A stretch of DNA of 64,000 bases from the NCBI RefSeq assembly GCF_001263205.1, contig NZ_CP012333.1:9715501-9779500 (forward strand), read 5' to 3'. This document shows positions 44,968-53,870 of this stretch, one piece after another (within the stretch, counting starts at the first letter, position 1; each line of letters begins with the position of its first letter). The stretch comes from Labilithrix luteola. Its GTDB lineage: Bacteria > Myxococcota_A > Polyangia > Polyangiales > Polyangiaceae. A program made the position numbers and the translations under genes. Under the pieces are notes generated by a model. That model searched no databases. It saw nothing but the letters and a program-made list of their open reading frames with translations, and was not told the DNA's origin.

Positions 44968-45539
44968 GGTGACAAGACCTCGTATCCGGTTCGAACAATG
45001 CCTGTAACGCTGGAGGCGCGTGGACCGCGGCGCAGACACAAGGCGCGCGGCGTTGCGTGCTCCTGATTTCGGATGTCGAGAATTCCGCTACGGACATTGC
45101 TCTCGGCGAACGGTGGCCACTGCGCCAGGCATGACTGCGAGCGGCGCGCCCGCACGAGCTTCACCGGCATACGTGGGAAGACGGAGACCAAACGACGCGA
45201 ACTTCACCGAGACATGCGACATGACTGTTTCCTCGTTCTCCGACTTCCGATGATGCAAAGCATTCGCCCGCGCAAATCCGAGCTCCTTCGCGGGGAGCAG
45301 TCGCGTGACCGACAACCAATCATGGCTGTCCCTCGCGGGTTACGAGCCGAGCGAAGACGTGTCGCGTCTGCGAGCCGATACGCAAAAAAAGCCAGCGCGG
45401 GGGATTGTCACGCACGAGCAGCTGCGAGATTGCTCGCGGTCCGGCGAACAGTGTCCGACGCATCCTTGTCGAGGTCGTTTCGCGCGTGAGCGGCGCCATC
45501 GGCCAGGTCGAGCATTCGCGCCCGCCACTCGCCATCGCC
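44968..45539. other. Intergenic/decayed region upstream of the propeller gene
   Basis: About 570 bp. Several open frames exist but none has a credible product; all are Arg/Ser-rich and low in hydrophobic pattern. It should contain the promoter of the leftward propeller gene. The right part merges into the decayed FN3 fragment. Confidence 0.45.
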
Positions 45540-46138
45540 TCATCTCTCGGACGTTCGACCTCGAGACTCGTATACGGTCAGACCTGGACCGATCACGCGA
45601 CCCTCACGGCGAACGACGGCGTGCGGAACGGTTGGGGGGTCTATCGGAACCTTGGCTACACCTTCACGGACTCCAACCTGACGCCCGGCGCAGTCCTGCG
45701 CTATCGCGTGATGGCGGTCAACGGCGCGGGGCGCGGCGCGCCGTCGGCCCGCGTCAACGGGGTTGCGGGCACGTATCCCGGAGCGCCGGAGAACGTGAAG
45801 ATGACCGTCTCGTGGGGCCTCGTCGCGCTCAACTGGGATCAGCCGAAGAGCATCGGCGGAACGCCGGTCACGCAATCCAAGATCGAAGTGTGGAAAGAGA
45901 AGTCGCCGTTCGCCGCGCCGGGCGGCGACGGCTATTGGTGGCCACTCGCGACAATCCCCGGCGGCTCCGGCAGCCGACCTCCTTCACGAGCCGCCTCGCA
46001 TGCAACAACGTCCCCGCCGGCGTGGCGGGGGTCAACATGGACATCGGCTGTGCGCTCGCTCGAAAGTGGTACCGCGTCATCACCGTCAACCCCGTGGGAA
46101 ATCGCAGTCCGTCGAATTGGGTAACCGGCGTGCTCTGA
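45540..46138 (+). pseudogene. Fibronectin type III-like fragment, 5'-truncated and frameshifted
   Basis: One frame encodes YRNLGYTFTDSNLTPG, LRYRVMAVNGAGRGAPSA and VSWGLVALNWDQPKSIGG, two FN3-like beta-sandwich pieces. Near 45960-45985 the sense moves to another frame, which continues TSFTSRLACNNVPAGVAG and YRVITVNPVGNRSPSNW before a stop at 46138. No signal peptide or plausible start is found upstream, so the gene seems to be a remnant. A true-life frameshift or sequencing indel cannot be told apart for the internal break, but the missing N-terminus argues for decay. Confidence 0.6.
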
Positions 46139-46158
46139 GCACGGGCTAGCGACAGCGT

Positions 46159-46707
46159 TCACGCGTGCGCAACGTGCTCTTGCCAACGCGTTGCCACGCT
46201 GGTGGATGCGGCGCCGCTGAGAAGAGCCAGATACGCGAACGTCCCGCCGACCGAATAAGCCGATAGGCTCGGCACGACGAGGAGACCTACGCCGCCGAGC
46301 AGCGCGAACATTCCTGCCGCGACGGACAGCGTGGCTCGCGGGCCCTCGTGCCGAAGCCGTGCAGCCAGCACGACCTCGGCTGCACCGACGGAGACCGCCC
46401 AGACTCCGACGAGGATGCGGAACGTGCCGAGCAAGGCGTCTGGAAAGAACAGCATCGAGAGCCCGGCCACCACACCCACTGCGGCGCGAATGAAATAGAA
46501 CGTCGAGCCACAGTCGTGACGCCGGACGTCCATGGCGAACGACGCCGTGGCCAAGCCGTCGACCAGCGCATACCCCCCGAAGAGAAGCGCACGGGGCGCG
46601 GCGGGTGCCCCCAGCCACGCGAGCGCGAGGAAGCCGAACAGCAGCCCTGCGACCCCGCGCAGAAGCAAGCTCCAGGAGGCGCGTTGATCGTCGTCCAGGA
46701 TCGACAC
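46159..46707 (-). CDS. HdeD/DUF308-like integral membrane protein
   Basis: A 182-residue protein with six predicted membrane segments (LLRGVAGLLFGFLALAWL, ALLFGGYALVDGLATASFA, FIRAAVGVVAGLSMLFF, RILVGVWAVSVGAAEVVLA, LSVAAGMFALLGGVGLLVV, GGTFAYLALLSGAAST). The pair GxxxLxxGxxAL and WAVSVGAAEVVLAxRLR is typical for the HdeD/DUF308 family, linked to acid stress in enterobacteria. The start is the ATG at 46707. The function in this host is not known. Confidence 0.75.
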   Translation of the reverse strand: MSILDDDQRASWSLLLRGVAGLLFGFLALAWLGAPAAPRALLFGGYALVDGLATASFAMDVRRHDCGSTFYFIRAAVGVVAGLSMLFFPDALLGTFRILVGVWAVSVGAAEVVLAARLRHEGPRATLSVAAGMFALLGGVGLLVVPSLSAYSVGGTFAYLALLSGAASTSVATRWQEHVAHA

Positions 46708-46814
46708 CGCCCTTCGTTCGTAAGCACTCGAACGCGCGGCCGCGACGAGGCGATTCGCGACGCATGATGGCGGAGATCGCGACGGCGGAGCCTCGCCTCC
46801 GCGCGCGTCAGCCC

Positions 46815-47303
46815 TCAGTTCGGCAGATAGCGATGCACGATCTCCCAGGCGCGCGCGAGCGAGATCCCGCAGCGCTGGTCGAGCGCGAGCGGATGTGCGG
46901 TGGGCTCGAGCTCGAAGGTCGGCCGCGACGTCCCTCCGTGGAAGTGCACGCGCGTCTTGAGCAGAAGCGTGTCCTCCGCGTAGTGGCCGATCCGATTGAC
47001 GAGCCAGCCGAACGTCGGCTCCATATCCTCGTTCCGCTCGTAGCGCTCGTAGTTCGTGCGTGACTGCGAGACCCAGACGCCGAGGCCGAAGGGCTCGTCC
47101 TGTCCGTGGATGGGGATGTAGAGGACCCCGCGCACGAAGTAATGCACGCCGTCATCGTCCTCGACGGTGCATCGATCCTCCGAGAACGTCGTTCGCGCTG
47201 CGCGCTCGTCCTCGGGGACGGCGAGGTACGGATCGGGAGCCCGCATTCCGAGATCGGGAAGCGCCTCGTGGTCCGCGTCACATGCCGTGCAACGAAATGC
47301 CAT
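46815..47303 (-). CDS. DUF2199-family protein
   Basis: A 162-residue protein beginning MAFRCTACDADHEALPDLG, the CxxC-containing start of DUF2199 proteins. Downstream are EDRCTVEDDDGVHYFVRGVLYIPI, FGLGVWVSQSRTNYERY, FGWLVNRIG and the end AWEIVHRYLPN, all consistent with the family. The function is unknown; members often sit beside toxins or polymorphic systems as possible immunity or adaptor proteins, but nothing of that kind is adjacent here. The ATG at 47303 is preferred to a GTG at 47351, which adds a non-homologous lead. Confidence 0.75.
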   Translation of the reverse strand: MAFRCTACDADHEALPDLGMRAPDPYLAVPEDERAARTTFSEDRCTVEDDDGVHYFVRGVLYIPIHGQDEPFGLGVWVSQSRTNYERYERNEDMEPTFGWLVNRIGHYAEDTLLLKTRVHFHGGTSRPTFELEPTAHPLALDQRCGISLARAWEIVHRYLPN

Positions 47304-47419
47304 CGCGAAGATGGTGTACGACGGCTCCTCCCGAGCGACAACCCCGCGCAATGCCGGCAGTCAACGCACGCAGCAACGGACGACCCGTCGACAGACCTCG
47401 GCGGCAGGTCTCTCAGGGC

Positions 47420-47545
47420 ATGAAGCGCGGACGAACGCGCCGCCGGTGGAAGTCTGACCGGGAAGCGTGCCACCGACGTTGCCTCCGACGACGAGGTTGC
47501 CGCTCGCGTCGACCGTCGCCGAGATGGCTACGAGACCGGATGCTG
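47420..47545 (-). pseudogene. Single-blade SBBP propeller remnant
   Basis: The minus-strand reading contains VAISATVDASGNLVVGGNVG followed by GTLPGQTSTGGAFV, one clear SBBP-like blade (DxxGNxxxxGxxxGxLPG). No start, signal or further blades are in frame, so this is a short relic of a surface propeller gene. Confidence 0.5.
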
Positions 47546-47596
47546 CGAGTCGTGCGCGCGGCGGAGCAGACCGCGCCCCTCCAGACGCGATCGGAA

Positions 47597-47920
47597 TCAT
47601 CCAATCCTGCGGCGTAGCTCGACGATGTCGAGCTCGCAGCGCTCGACACGCGGCCGGAGGTCGTGCTGCGCTCGAAGAACGCCCGTCAGGTCGCGAACGG
47701 TGCCGGCGAGATCGGCGATGGCGGTCGCGGTACGGATCTCCGCTTCCGTGCTTCGAAGCGCGAGGGCGTCGAGACGTTGCCTGAAGTCGCCGCGAAAGGC
47801 GTCGAAGTCGTCGCGCAGGGCGTCGAGCCGTGTATTGGTCTCGTGAATCTCGCCGCGAACTCCGCTCATCTCCTCGCGGATGCCCTTCAGAATCTCGACG
47901 GTCAGGTCGGTGTTCTCCAT
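47597..47920 (-). CDS. Small coiled-coil protein
   Basis: A 107-residue protein, MENTDLTVEILKGIREEM start at 47920. Heptad-like spacing runs through most of it (RGEIHETNTRLDALRDDFDAFRGDFRQRLDAL), ending VERCELDIVELRRRIG. No enzyme motif is seen. Proteins of this look are frequent in myxobacteria, usually as solitary genes. Whether it is expressed is uncertain; codon use agrees with its neighbours. Confidence 0.6.
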   Translation of the reverse strand: MENTDLTVEILKGIREEMSGVRGEIHETNTRLDALRDDFDAFRGDFRQRLDALALRSTEAEIRTATAIADLAGTVRDLTGVLRAQHDLRPRVERCELDIVELRRRIG

Positions 47921-48290
47921 GCGCGCCCTCTCCAAAGCATGACACGGAGCAACGCTCGTGCCCAATCGGCACGCTCGTGTTTGCGCGCACTTGGACTACG
48001 CGATCGCTGGCCCAAGCCGGCCCGACCATGGCCCTGGGCCATACGGAACAGGTCAGGACATCGTTGACAGGATCCCGATGAAGCCCGCCTCACAAGGGGG
48101 TGGAACATCGATCCGATCCTCATGGCCCCCCCCTCGAGAGGGGGTCGGTCGAGGATCCCATCCTCCAAGGGGCCCCTAGGGAGGGGGGCGGAAGCGGATC
48201 CGATCCTCCTCCCTGCCCTCGCGAGGAGGAGGCCATGAGGATCGCATCCCTCTCGGCCCCCCTCGGCCCCCTCTCGTACTCGGGAGGGGC
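47921..48290. other. Low-complexity intergenic region with GATCCGATCCTC-like repeats
   Basis: 370 bp. Between 48100 and 48260 the motif GATCCGATCCTC recurs four times in variants (near 48112, 48153, 48197, 48238), separated by C- and G-runs. It includes the palindrome CCCCCTCGAGAGGGGG near 48127-48144. No gene is supported. It may terminate the leftward gene to its right or be a dispersed repeat. Confidence 0.5.
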
Positions 48291-49082
48291 TCAGGCGTTG
48301 GGCGTCTCGCCGCTCGCGCTGCCGGCGGCTGCAGTGCCGGCTGGCGTCTTGGTGGGCGACACGGCGCCCTTGCGCCTTCGCGTCTCGCGCGAGGTGATGG
48401 GTTCGAGGAGCGAGGCGGCGATCTGGCCGCTGTTCGGCTTCTTCTTGCTCACCGTCGCCATCACCTTGGCGACGTATTCACGGATCGCGTCGTGCGTATC
48501 GAGGAGCGCCTGGCGAACGTCCACCGGCTCAGGCGCCGGGCCCTTCGAGTTCTCGGTCACGCCGAGCGCCTTTCCGTACGCCGCGTGCGCAGTCTTGATC
48601 GCCGTGAGATAGACCTCGCCACCGAGCGCTTTGAAGTGCGGCTCGAGCTTCTTCTCCTTGATCGTCCGGACACGAAGGTCGGACTCCGACCACTCCCCCA
48701 GGTACGGAAGATTGATGAACGACGTGCCATTGGGAAAAAGCGCACTGCTCAGCGTCTCCGCGTGCGCGACGAAGTCGGGATCGCCCAGGCGCAACCATGC
48801 GTGCAGCCAATCGCTCGTCGAGCCCCACGCGCGATCGAGGATGCGGTCGGCCTCCACCGCCTCGGCGCTGGTCGCAGGCGCTTGCGCGAGCTTCTTGGCC
48901 TGCGCGGCGACGAGCGCGTCGCGGTAGGCGCAGACCTCGGCGAGCGCATCGCTGACGTCGGCCGACAACTTCGTCTCCGCCGCACGCGTCTCGAGCTGTT
49001 TCACCATGGCGACCGTCTCGCTTCCCGAGACGTTCGGAAGAACGATCAGATCCTGAGCCGCAAACGAACGAACTGCCATCAT
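48291..49082 (-). CDS. Uncharacterised soluble protein
   Basis: A 263-residue protein; tandem ATGs at 49082 and 49079 follow AAGGGGGG. Content is mainly helical and charged: QLETRAAETKLSADVSDALAEV, RIKT-like motifs are absent, and FINLPYLGEWSESDLRVRTIKEKKLEPHFKA forms the most ordered part. The C-terminal 70 residues turn Lys/Arg/Ala-rich (SRETRRRKGAVSPTKT). No signal peptide or membrane segment. I do not recognise the family. Similar solitary cytoplasmic proteins occur in myxobacterial genomes. Confidence 0.55.
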   Translation of the reverse strand: MMAVRSFAAQDLIVLPNVSGSETVAMVKQLETRAAETKLSADVSDALAEVCAYRDALVAAQAKKLAQAPATSAEAVEADRILDRAWGSTSDWLHAWLRLGDPDFVAHAETLSSALFPNGTSFINLPYLGEWSESDLRVRTIKEKKLEPHFKALGGEVYLTAIKTAHAAYGKALGVTENSKGPAPEPVDVRQALLDTHDAIREYVAKVMATVSKKKPNSGQIAASLLEPITSRETRRRKGAVSPTKTPAGTAAAGSASGETPNA

Positions 49083-49483
49083 GCCCCCCTTGTCGAATGA
49101 CGCGCCGATGGTGCCCGCGAGCGCCGGCCGTTTCAATGGCATCGGGCCGCTCCCCAACGAGACTCCGTGCGGAGGCCCGTGCGGCGTCGCGCCACACTTC
49201 CGTGCATCACACACACATCTCGCGGCTGCGGGTGATATGGAAGCGCCGGCACCCGCAGATGCGGATGTTCCGGCGCACGCACGATCGACTCGGAGTGCCC
49301 GCGGATCCGAAGCACTGAGACGGCTCACTCGTCCATCGACACGCGCGCATTTTGTTCGCAACTTCGCCTTCCTCCGGAACGAAGGGGAAGTCGACCTACC
49401 GCTCAAACCATCCATTCGTCGGGTGGGCCGACCGCGATTTTGTCGCACCAGGCCCCCTGACCCGCTGCCCTCGAGGGGATCCC
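49083..49483. other. Divergent intergenic region
   Basis: About 400 bp between the leftward uncharacterised gene and the rightward Gly-rich lipoprotein. It has no credible reading frame. Promoters for both are expected; none could be fixed. Confidence 0.45.
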
Positions 49484-50934
49484 GTGCGACCTTTCCAGCT
49501 CTCGTCTCTCGTCCTCATCGCCACGATCGCCGCCTGCTCGTCCTTCGCCGAGAGCCCGTCCATCCCCAGCGCAACGACCGACGGCGACGCGGGCGACGCG
49601 GGCACCACGAACGACGTGGACGCGATGGGCGACAGCGAAGTCAACGGGACCGGCAAGGACCAGCCCGCGCCCGACCCCTGCGCCGCGACCCCGAATGCCG
49701 GCGCGTGCCTCGATGAGAGCACGGCCCTCTTCGTCTCCACGAGCACCGGCAACGACGGCGCGGAAGGCTCCAAGGCGAAGCCGGTCAAGACCCTCGCGCG
49801 CGCCTTCGCCAAGCTCACCGCCGCGAAGAAGCGCATCTACGTCTGCGAGGGCGTCTACAACGAGGACATCCGCCTCGGCGCCGAGCACTCGAACGTCTCC
49901 ATCCTCGGCGGCGTCGACTGCAAGTGGGACCCCTCGGGCGCGAAGCCCGTCTTCGGCGCCACCACCTCGCCTCTCAAGGTGGACCTCGCGCAGGACGTCA
50001 CGTTTGCGAACCTGATCATCCAGGCCAAGGACGCCACGGCTCCGGGAGGCTCGAGCATCGCCGCGTTCGTCTCGACCGCCGCGGTCACGTTTCAGAACGT
50101 CGAACTTACCGCCGGCAAAGGCGCCGACGGCGCTGACGGCGTTCTGGTTCCCTACGACTTCCGCGGCATCGATCCCACCGGAAACAACGGCGCGGTCGGT
50201 GCCGGCGGCGCCGCCAAGAGCGTCACCTGCCCCGACGGCCGCATGACGACGGGCGGCAAGGGCGGGGACAAAAACAAGCCAGGCGAAAATGGCGCCCCGG
50301 GCCCGCCGCTCTTCAACGCCAACGGCGGCACCTCGTCGAACTGCTTCTCGGAGACGACAGGCAAGGGCGCCGAAGAGGCGGGGCGCGCCGAGGGCGCTGC
50401 GCGACTCGGCACCCTCTCCGAGATCGGATGGTCCCCCGAGCGCGGAGGGGACGGCGGCAGTGGCGGCCCAGGACAGGGCGGAGGCGGTGGGCACGGGTCC
50501 ATTGGCGCGGGCGGAGGCGGAGGCGCCGGTGGTTGCGGGGGCGCCGGCGGCGGCGGGGGCGCCGGCGGCGGCGCGAGCATCGGCCTCGTCTCCGTCAACG
50601 CGAACGTCGCCCTTCTCGATTCGACGATCACGGCAAGGAACGCCGGCAACGGCGGCGCGGGAGCCCCTGGTCAACAGGGCATGCTCGGCGGCACCAAGGG
50701 CAATCGCATTGGAGACGGGTGCCCCGGCGGCGACGGCTACCCGGGTGCCAACGGCGCGCCCGGGGCGGCGGCGCAGGCGGCATCTCGGTCGCGCTTGCTT
50801 TCATCGGTGCCTCCCCCAACGCTGCCCCCTCCAAGGGCAACACGCTCACCCCGGGGACCAAGGGTGCGTCAGGCGCGGGCCCCGGCAACGCTGGCATCGA
50901 TGGCTTTGCTGGCCCGGAGCTCTCCGTCCAATGA
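49484..50934 (+). CDS. Gly-rich (PGRS/collagen-like) lipoprotein, frameshifted near the end
   Basis: A lipoprotein starting at GTG 49484 after GAGGGG; signal LIATIAAC. An acidic linker precedes LFVSTSTGNDGAEGSKAKPVKTLARAF, a DUF1565/parallel-beta-helix start. Right-handed helix repeats follow (VTFANLIIQAKD, VTFQNVELTAGKG), then a Gly-Gly-x region of about 180 residues (GGGGGHGSIGAGGGGGAGG) and triplets such as GDGYPGANGAPG. Near 50770 the frame slips: GISVALAFIGASPN and TPGTKGASGAGPGN continue in another frame to a stop at 50934. One G too few in a CCCGGGG run explains this. Surface-exposed; function unknown. Confidence 0.68.
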
Positions 50935-50956
50935 TTCCGTCCGCAGCGAGCGCGCG

Positions 50957-50995
50957 TCGCTTGGTCGGCGCGCGCCGCTCGCGCCGACCAAGCGA
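50957..50995. terminator. Perfect 16-bp inverted repeat between convergent genes
   Basis: TCGCTTGGTCGGCGCG (50957-50972) and CGCGCCGACCAAGCGA (50980-50995) with a 7-nt loop lie between the Gly-rich lipoprotein and aroC. No long T-run follows on either side (CAACGTTTTA at best on plus), so it is either a bidirectional terminator or a mobile or regulatory palindrome. Confidence 0.6.
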
Positions 50996-51006
50996 GCTGC
51001 AACGTT

Positions 51007-52149
51007 TTATGGCGTCTGAGGGCGCGTGAAGGGCCAGCGTCCGCTGCCCTCGCCGACCTGACCGCGATGACGGAGGAAGGCGTCGGCCAGGACGATCGCC
51101 ATCATCGCTTCGCCCACGGGGACAGCACGGATGCCGACGCACGGATCGTGACGTCCCTTGGTGCGAACCTCCACCTCGTCGCCGTATTTGTCGACCGAGC
51201 GACGCGGCGTGAGGATCGACGAGGTCGGCTTGACCGCAAAGCGGGCGACGATCGGCTGCCCCGTCGAGATCCCGCCGAGGATCCCGCCGGCATGGTTCGA
51301 GAGGAAGGCCGGGCCACTGCCGTCGGTGCTCGCTCGCATCTCGTCGGCGTTCTCTTCGCCCGAGAGGGACGCCGCGCTCATGCCATCGCCGATCTCGACG
51401 CCCTTGACCGCATTGATGCTCATGAACGCGCTCGCGAGCTCGGCATCGAGCTTCGCGTAGATCGGCGCGCCCCATCCCGCCGGCACTCCCTCGGCGATCA
51501 CTTCGATGATGGCGCCGCAGGAAGAGCCGCGCTTGCGGACGCCATCGAGGTAGGTCGCCCATTCGACGGCGGCCGCCGCGTCCGGACAGAAGAACGGATT
51601 TTTGTCGATCTCGGCGTCGTCCCACTTCGAGCGATCGATGACGTTCGGTCCGACCTGAACGAGGGCCCCGCGGATCCGGACGCGCGGGCCGGAGAGGAGG
51701 ACCTTTCGCGCGATCGCGCCGGCGGCGACGCGCATCGCGGTCTCCCGTGCGGACGATCGACCGCCGCCGCGATAGTCGCGGATGCCGTACTTCGCGTCGT
51801 AGGCGTAGTCCGCGTGTCCGGGACGGTACTGCTCGCGGATCTCGCCGTAGTCCTTGCTCCGCTGATCGACGTTGTCGATGAGGAGCGCGATCGGCGTACC
51901 GGTGGTAAGCGCCTGGCCGGTCGCGTCGTCCGGCATGACACCGGACACGATCCGCACCGCGTCGGGCTCCTGCCGCTGCGTCGTGAAGCGCGACTGCCCG
52001 GGCCGACGCTTGTCGAGGTAGCCTTGGATGTCGGCCACCTCGAGCGGAATGCCCGGAGGACACCCGTCGACGACGCAGCCGATCGTGGGCCCGTGGCTTT
52101 CGCCGAAGGTGGTGACGCGGAAGAGATGCCCGAACGTATTGTGCGACAT
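51007..52149 (-). CDS. aroC: Chorismate synthase
   Basis: A 380-residue AroC beginning MSHNTFGHLFRVTTFGESHG (signature). Other landmarks: RRPGQSRFTTQRQEPDAV, RPGHADYAYDAKYGIRDYRGG, GRSSARETAMRVAAGA, and FLSNHAGGILGGISTGQPI. It converts EPSP to chorismate using reduced FMN, the last common step of aromatic amino-acid synthesis. Length is slightly above the usual 360. The ATG at 52149 is chosen; the frame upstream lacks homology. It appears monocistronic. Confidence 0.97.
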   Translation of the reverse strand: MSHNTFGHLFRVTTFGESHGPTIGCVVDGCPPGIPLEVADIQGYLDKRRPGQSRFTTQRQEPDAVRIVSGVMPDDATGQALTTGTPIALLIDNVDQRSKDYGEIREQYRPGHADYAYDAKYGIRDYRGGGRSSARETAMRVAAGAIARKVLLSGPRVRIRGALVQVGPNVIDRSKWDDAEIDKNPFFCPDAAAAVEWATYLDGVRKRGSSCGAIIEVIAEGVPAGWGAPIYAKLDAELASAFMSINAVKGVEIGDGMSAASLSGEENADEMRASTDGSGPAFLSNHAGGILGGISTGQPIVARFAVKPTSSILTPRRSVDKYGDEVEVRTKGRHDPCVGIRAVPVGEAMMAIVLADAFLRHRGQVGEGSGRWPFTRPQTP

Positions 52150-52313
52150 GCGCTCGGTCCCGAGGCTACCCCGAGTTTCGCGGCGCGCCGAGCATCTCTC
52201 GACTCCTCGCCGACGACTCCCGGCCCCTGCTCGAGCTCTCGTTGTCGTCGCCGTCCCGAATGCCGTAGGGAAAGCGCGCCTCGCTGTCCACGACGGCGAG
52301 GCGCTCGACCACG

Positions 52314-53201
52314 TCAGTGCGGGTCTTGGCCTTGCGCGAAGAGCTTCTGAACATGGCAAGCGGTGAGCGCACCGCTGAAGAAGCGAACGTCGGCGTAGTC
52401 GCCTTCGAGGAAGCCGTCGGCCGAGTACTGCGAGCGACCGAGCCACGCGTTCTCGTCGAGAATCGAGGACAGCTCGACGGTGCGCGTCACCTGCGCCACG
52501 AGAGCGGCGTCGTAATAGAGCGACAGGGCGGCGTTCGAGACGACGACGACGGCGAGGTGCATTTCCTTGTCGAGCACCACGTCGCTCGTCGCTGCAATCT
52601 CGCCGGGAGGGCCGCCGGCCGTCATGAGGGCAGCAAGGCCGGACTGCGGATATCCCGTCGCCGTGCTCAACGCGAGATAGGCCTTTCCGGTGGTGGACTC
52701 TCCGATAGGCGGATCTTCGCCGTTCCCAGTCGTGCCGATGTCGAACACACGCTTGTAAGCCGACGGGCCGCCGATCCGACGGAACCAGGCGGCAATCGTC
52801 AGCTCGCTTGCCCCCGCGAGGAGACCATTCGGCAGGTCGACGTAGTCGTCCACGCCGTCGAGGTGGACGACGCCGCTCCCGTCGAGCGTGGCTCCCCCGA
52901 GCAACTTCGCGCTCGGGCCACCGCGTGTGTCGACCACCTCGGTCCCGGTGCCGTCGAACGCGTACTGCCGCGTTGGAACGGGTGTGTCGCAAACACCTCC
53001 ATCGGCGACGGCATCGACTGCGGCATCCGATGGCGCCTCACCTCCGAGCCCCCCGTCGCCGAGCCCAGCGTCGGCGCCGAAGGTCGTATCGTCGAGACGA
53101 CCGAGAGCGATGGGCCCCGAGCTGCACGCGGGCGATGAGACGACGAGCACGCACCCGCAAAGGATCGCGCGAAGCGGAGGCGGTCTCGCCGCGTGGGTCA
53201 T
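52314..53201 (-). CDS. LamG-like (concanavalin-fold) lipoprotein
   Basis: A 295-residue protein; the ATG at 53201 gives a signal ending VVSSPAC. A Gly/Asp/Ala-rich linker precedes a LamG/Laminin_G_3-type beta-sandwich: YAFDGTGTEVVDTRGG, ATLDGSGVVHLDGVDDYVDLP, ELTIAAWFRRIGG, HLAVVVVSNAALSLYYDAALVAQV and ADVRFFSGALTACHVQKL. This fold typically binds carbohydrates. Surface-located and probably a carbohydrate or host-surface binder. It is divergent from the ECF sigma gene across 84 bp, so it might be regulated by it. Confidence 0.75.
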   Translation of the reverse strand: MTHAARPPPLRAILCGCVLVVSSPACSSGPIALGRLDDTTFGADAGLGDGGLGGEAPSDAAVDAVADGGVCDTPVPTRQYAFDGTGTEVVDTRGGPSAKLLGGATLDGSGVVHLDGVDDYVDLPNGLLAGASELTIAAWFRRIGGPSAYKRVFDIGTTGNGEDPPIGESTTGKAYLALSTATGYPQSGLAALMTAGGPPGEIAATSDVVLDKEMHLAVVVVSNAALSLYYDAALVAQVTRTVELSSILDENAWLGRSQYSADGFLEGDYADVRFFSGALTACHVQKLFAQGQDPH

Positions 53202-53285
53202 GCCTTTCGATAGCACGCACACGCGCTCGATGCGCTTTTCGTCACGGGATCGGCGCCCGTCGGCAATACTCAAGGCGAGGACATC

Positions 53286-53870
53286 GTGCACATCGATTCT
53301 CCAATGCAGCGTGAGGGTGGGATACCCGTGCCGGGGGTACCGACTCAACCCGCGTTGGACTTCCTCGCGGTGTACGAAGAGCTATTTCCGTTCGTATGGC
53401 GTGTCGCGCGGCGGCGCGGCATCCCCGACGCGATGCTCGACGACATCTGCCAGGACGTCTTCGTGATCGTCCACCGTCGCCTGCCCGAGTTCGAGGGGCG
53501 TTCGTCCGTCAAATCCTGGGTGTACGGCATCTTGAACAACGTCGTGCTCATGCATCACCGCACGACCAGGCGCGCGCCGGGCCGTACCGATTTCGATCCC
53601 GACCTCATCGTCGATGCAGGCCCCGACCCCGCCGATGCCGCGAGTGGAGCGCAAGCCGCGAAGATCGCGCAGGCCATGCTCGCCTCGCTCTCCGACGAGC
53701 AGCGCTCGATCTTCATCCTCGTGGAACTCGAAGGAATGACCGTGCCCGAGGCCGCCGAAGCAGAGCAGCTGAACCTCAACACCGCCTATGCGCGTCTTCG
53801 CGCGGCGCGCGCGGCGTTCTCCGCCGCTGTCACGAGATTCCAGGCCCAGGAACGACGGAGGACGGTGTGA
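53286..53870 (+). CDS. ECF-type RNA polymerase sigma factor
   Basis: A 194-residue sigma-70 family ECF factor. Region 2 has DDICQDVFVIVHRRLPEFEG and SVKSWVYGILNNVVLMHHR. Region 4 has LSDEQRSIFILVELEGMTV, PEAAEAEQLNLNTAYARLR. The GTG at 53286 has GGCGAGG upstream; an ATG at 53304 is an alternative. It overlaps the next gene by 1 nt (TGATG). The three-gene order sigma, single-TM protein, exported protein is a recurrent myxobacterial module. Confidence 0.92.
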   Translation: MHIDSPMQREGGIPVPGVPTQPALDFLAVYEELFPFVWRVARRRGIPDAMLDDICQDVFVIVHRRLPEFEGRSSVKSWVYGILNNVVLMHHRTTRRAPGRTDFDPDLIVDAGPDPADAASGAQAAKIAQAMLASLSDEQRSIFILVELEGMTVPEAAEAEQLNLNTAYARLRAARAAFSAAVTRFQAQERRRTV

